From: Halovivax sp.
Lineage (GTDB): Archaea; Halobacteriota; Halobacteria; Halobacteriales; Natrialbaceae
Length of the DNA: 6,777 nt
Reading direction: 5' to 3'
Assembly: GCA_007135505.1 (NCBI GenBank)
Contig: SLIS01000315.1
Coordinates: 1 to 6,777 of the forward strand
Part shown: one piece after another, positions 6,236-6,777 of the stretch
Layout of the letters: every line of letters starts with the position of its first letter
How positions within the stretch are numbered: position 1 is the first letter of the stretch
Program-made: the position numbers and the translations under genes
The notes under the pieces: generated by a model
What the model saw: the letters and a program-made list of their open reading frames with translations, nothing else
Told to the model about the DNA's origin: nothing
Databases searched by the model: none

Positions 6236-6241
6236 TTAAAA
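6236..6241 (-). promoter_or_regulatory. TATA box of leaderless promoter for the 6211 UspA gene
   Basis: On the minus strand TTTTAA stands 25-30 bp before the ATG at 6211, embedded in otherwise GC-rich sequence. This is the best TATA-like element in the window and predicts transcription starting at or within a few bases of the start codon. No clear BRE (CGAAA-like) precedes it. Confidence 0.6.
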
Positions 6242-6262
6242 CCGATCGACGGTTCCCGGCGT

Positions 6263-6276
6263 GAGTGTTCGCACTC
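6263..6276. repeat. Inverted repeat GAGTG-TTCG-CACTC in divergent UspA control region
   Basis: Perfect 5-bp arms (6263-6267 and 6272-6276) surround TTCG. It lies about 22 bp upstream of the minus-strand TATA box, where an archaeal activator or other regulator could bind. It could also be chance in GC-rich DNA. Confidence 0.35.
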
Positions 6277-6351
6277 CTCGGCTCGATCGCGGACGACGCA
6301 ACGGCGGACGAACGGGTATATCATACGTTCGACGGTTCTTCGCCCCTGGTT

Positions 6352-6370
6352 TTCGGACCGAAGCATATGG
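6352..6370 (+). promoter_or_regulatory. BRE/TATA-like promoter overlapped by a palindrome, reading toward the 6460 UspA-like gene
   Basis: CCGAAG followed directly by CATATGG (6364-6370) resembles a haloarchaeal BRE plus TATA pair. The BRE part is the right arm of a perfect palindrome, TTCGG-A-CCGAA (6352-6362), so a repressor bound there would block TFB. The predicted transcript start is near 6393, which is exactly an ATG opening a 24-codon leader ORF. Confidence 0.4.
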
Positions 6371-6392
6371 CGCTCGATGGTGAACGGTCGGT

Positions 6393-6467
6393 ATGGCCCG
6401 AGTCGTGAGTACAACCGCGATTGCGTACGGACAGTGGTCCCGAGAGGTTCGAGCGACCAATGGCTGA
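6393..6467 (+). CDS. Possible 24-codon leader ORF overlapping the start of the UspA-like gene
   Basis: ATG at 6393 opens a 24-residue frame (MARVVSTTAIAYGQWSREV..., ending TNG) that stops at TGA 6465-6467. Its end overlaps the next gene's start as ATGGCTGA, the same kind of 8-bp overlap seen in the 1138-1145 operon junction. The start codon sits about 27 bp after a BRE/TATA-like element, as expected for a leaderless message. It may therefore be a translated upstream ORF coupled to the main gene. No homology is recognised, and a frame this short can arise by chance. Confidence 0.3.
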   Translation: MARVVSTTAIAYGQWSREVRATNG

Positions 6468-6777
6468 CGATGCGCCGGACGTCGATGGCACGCTACTGGT
6501 TCCGATCGCCAATCGAGAGACCGCCGAGCGACAGCTACCGACAGCGATCGACCTCGCGCACGATCGGTCCTACCGAATCCTTCTCGTCTTCGTGCTCGAG
6601 GTGCCACCACAACTGTCGCTCGTGGACGGTCGCAGGTACCTCCTCGAGGACGATGAGGAGCAACTCCTCGTCGATGCCGCATCCCAGGTCGAGGCCGAGG
6701 GGATCCCGGTCGACCATCGAATTCGAGTAGCTCGAACCGTGACCGCAGGGATCGTCGGTGCGGTCGACCGCCACGAC
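6460..6777 (+). CDS. UspA-like protein, N-terminal part (3' end outside window)
   Basis: The frame is open from ATG at 6460 to the window end, 106 residues, beginning ADDAPDVDGTLLVPIANRE. The pattern is that of a haloarchaeal UspA domain: LLVPIAN first strand (12-18), the TAERQLPTAIDLAHD helix (21-35), YRILLVFVLEVPPQL (38-52), an acidic YLLEDDEEQLL helix start (60-70), then VDHRIRVARTVTAGIVGAVDRHD (84-106) leading into the missing C-terminal motif. The first loop has Asn18 where most UspA proteins have the adenine-contact Asp; from memory this VPIAN type is common among UspA domains associated with, or fused to, haloarchaeal amino acid and cation transporters. It could be a single domain or the front of a tandem protein. 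An alternative TTG start at 6421 exists in frame but lacks support. Divergent from the 6211 UspA gene. Confidence 0.75.
   Translation, partial: MADDAPDVDGTLLVPIANRETAERQLPTAIDLAHDRSYRILLVFVLEVPPQLSLVDGRRYLLEDDEEQLLVDAASQVEAEGIPVDHRIRVARTVTAGIVGAVDRHD

Noticed and set aside
5302..6414. A single 370-codon minus-strand gene ending in a UspA domain
   Set aside because: Residues before the ATG at 5742 are Ser/Arg-rich out-of-frame reading of the UspA gene at 5789-6211, which has its own start, motif and promoter. Only 5302-5742 is real in this frame.
1..6777. RNA genes, CRISPR array, transposon ends or attachment sites
   Set aside because: I saw no tRNA-like cloverleaf, regular repeat-spacer pattern, transposase or integrase motif, or terminal inverted repeats. 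Short tRNAs or ncRNAs could still be missed by eye.

Overview
The window looks like haloarchaeal chromosome. It is GC-rich, its proteins are rich in Asp and Glu, it uses CGATCG-type sequence heavily, it carries several universal stress protein (UspA) genes, and its best promoter candidates are archaeal TATA-like boxes placed about 25 bp before a start codon, which implies leaderless mRNAs. No rRNA, tRNA, CRISPR array, transposase or integrase was seen. The assignment to haloarchaea is an inference from protein style and family mix.

Layout. Positions 1-513 (+) hold the 3' part of a CcdA-type membrane thiol transporter. It converges on a two-gene minus-strand operon: a YqcI/YcgG-family protein (1971-1138), whose stop overlaps the start of an isochorismatase-fold cysteine hydrolase (1145-537). 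A hairpin that includes both facing stop codons separates the convergent units. Divergent from the operon, across a 190-bp control region, is a plus-strand pair: a small Cys/His-rich protein with a hydrophobic N terminus (2162-2530) and a class I SAM methyltransferase (2543-3427).

The right half is a stress-protein island. It contains a double-domain UspA (3498-4340, +), a DUF2267 protein (4835-4422, -), a small divergent membrane protein (4899-5231, +), two single-domain UspA genes on the minus strand (5742-5302 and 6211-5789), and the first 106 codons of another UspA-like gene (6460 onward, +) that runs off the window. All three convergent junctions contain inverted repeats that could end transcripts. 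The 6212-6459 region between divergent UspA genes holds a strong TATA-like box on the minus strand, a BRE/TATA-like element on the plus strand, two palindromes, and a 24-codon leader ORF whose stop overlaps the start of the next UspA gene.

How the genes may work together. The UspA and DUF2267 genes fit a general stress or energy-limitation module. The operon at 537-1971 is the best candidate for an undescribed chemistry: the YqcI/YcgG family includes, as I recall it, heme-dependent guanidine/arginine N-hydroxylases, and the coupled cysteine hydrolase belongs to a superfamily that cleaves ureido and carbamoyl compounds. The Cys-rich protein plus methyltransferase pair is a second uncharacterised unit.
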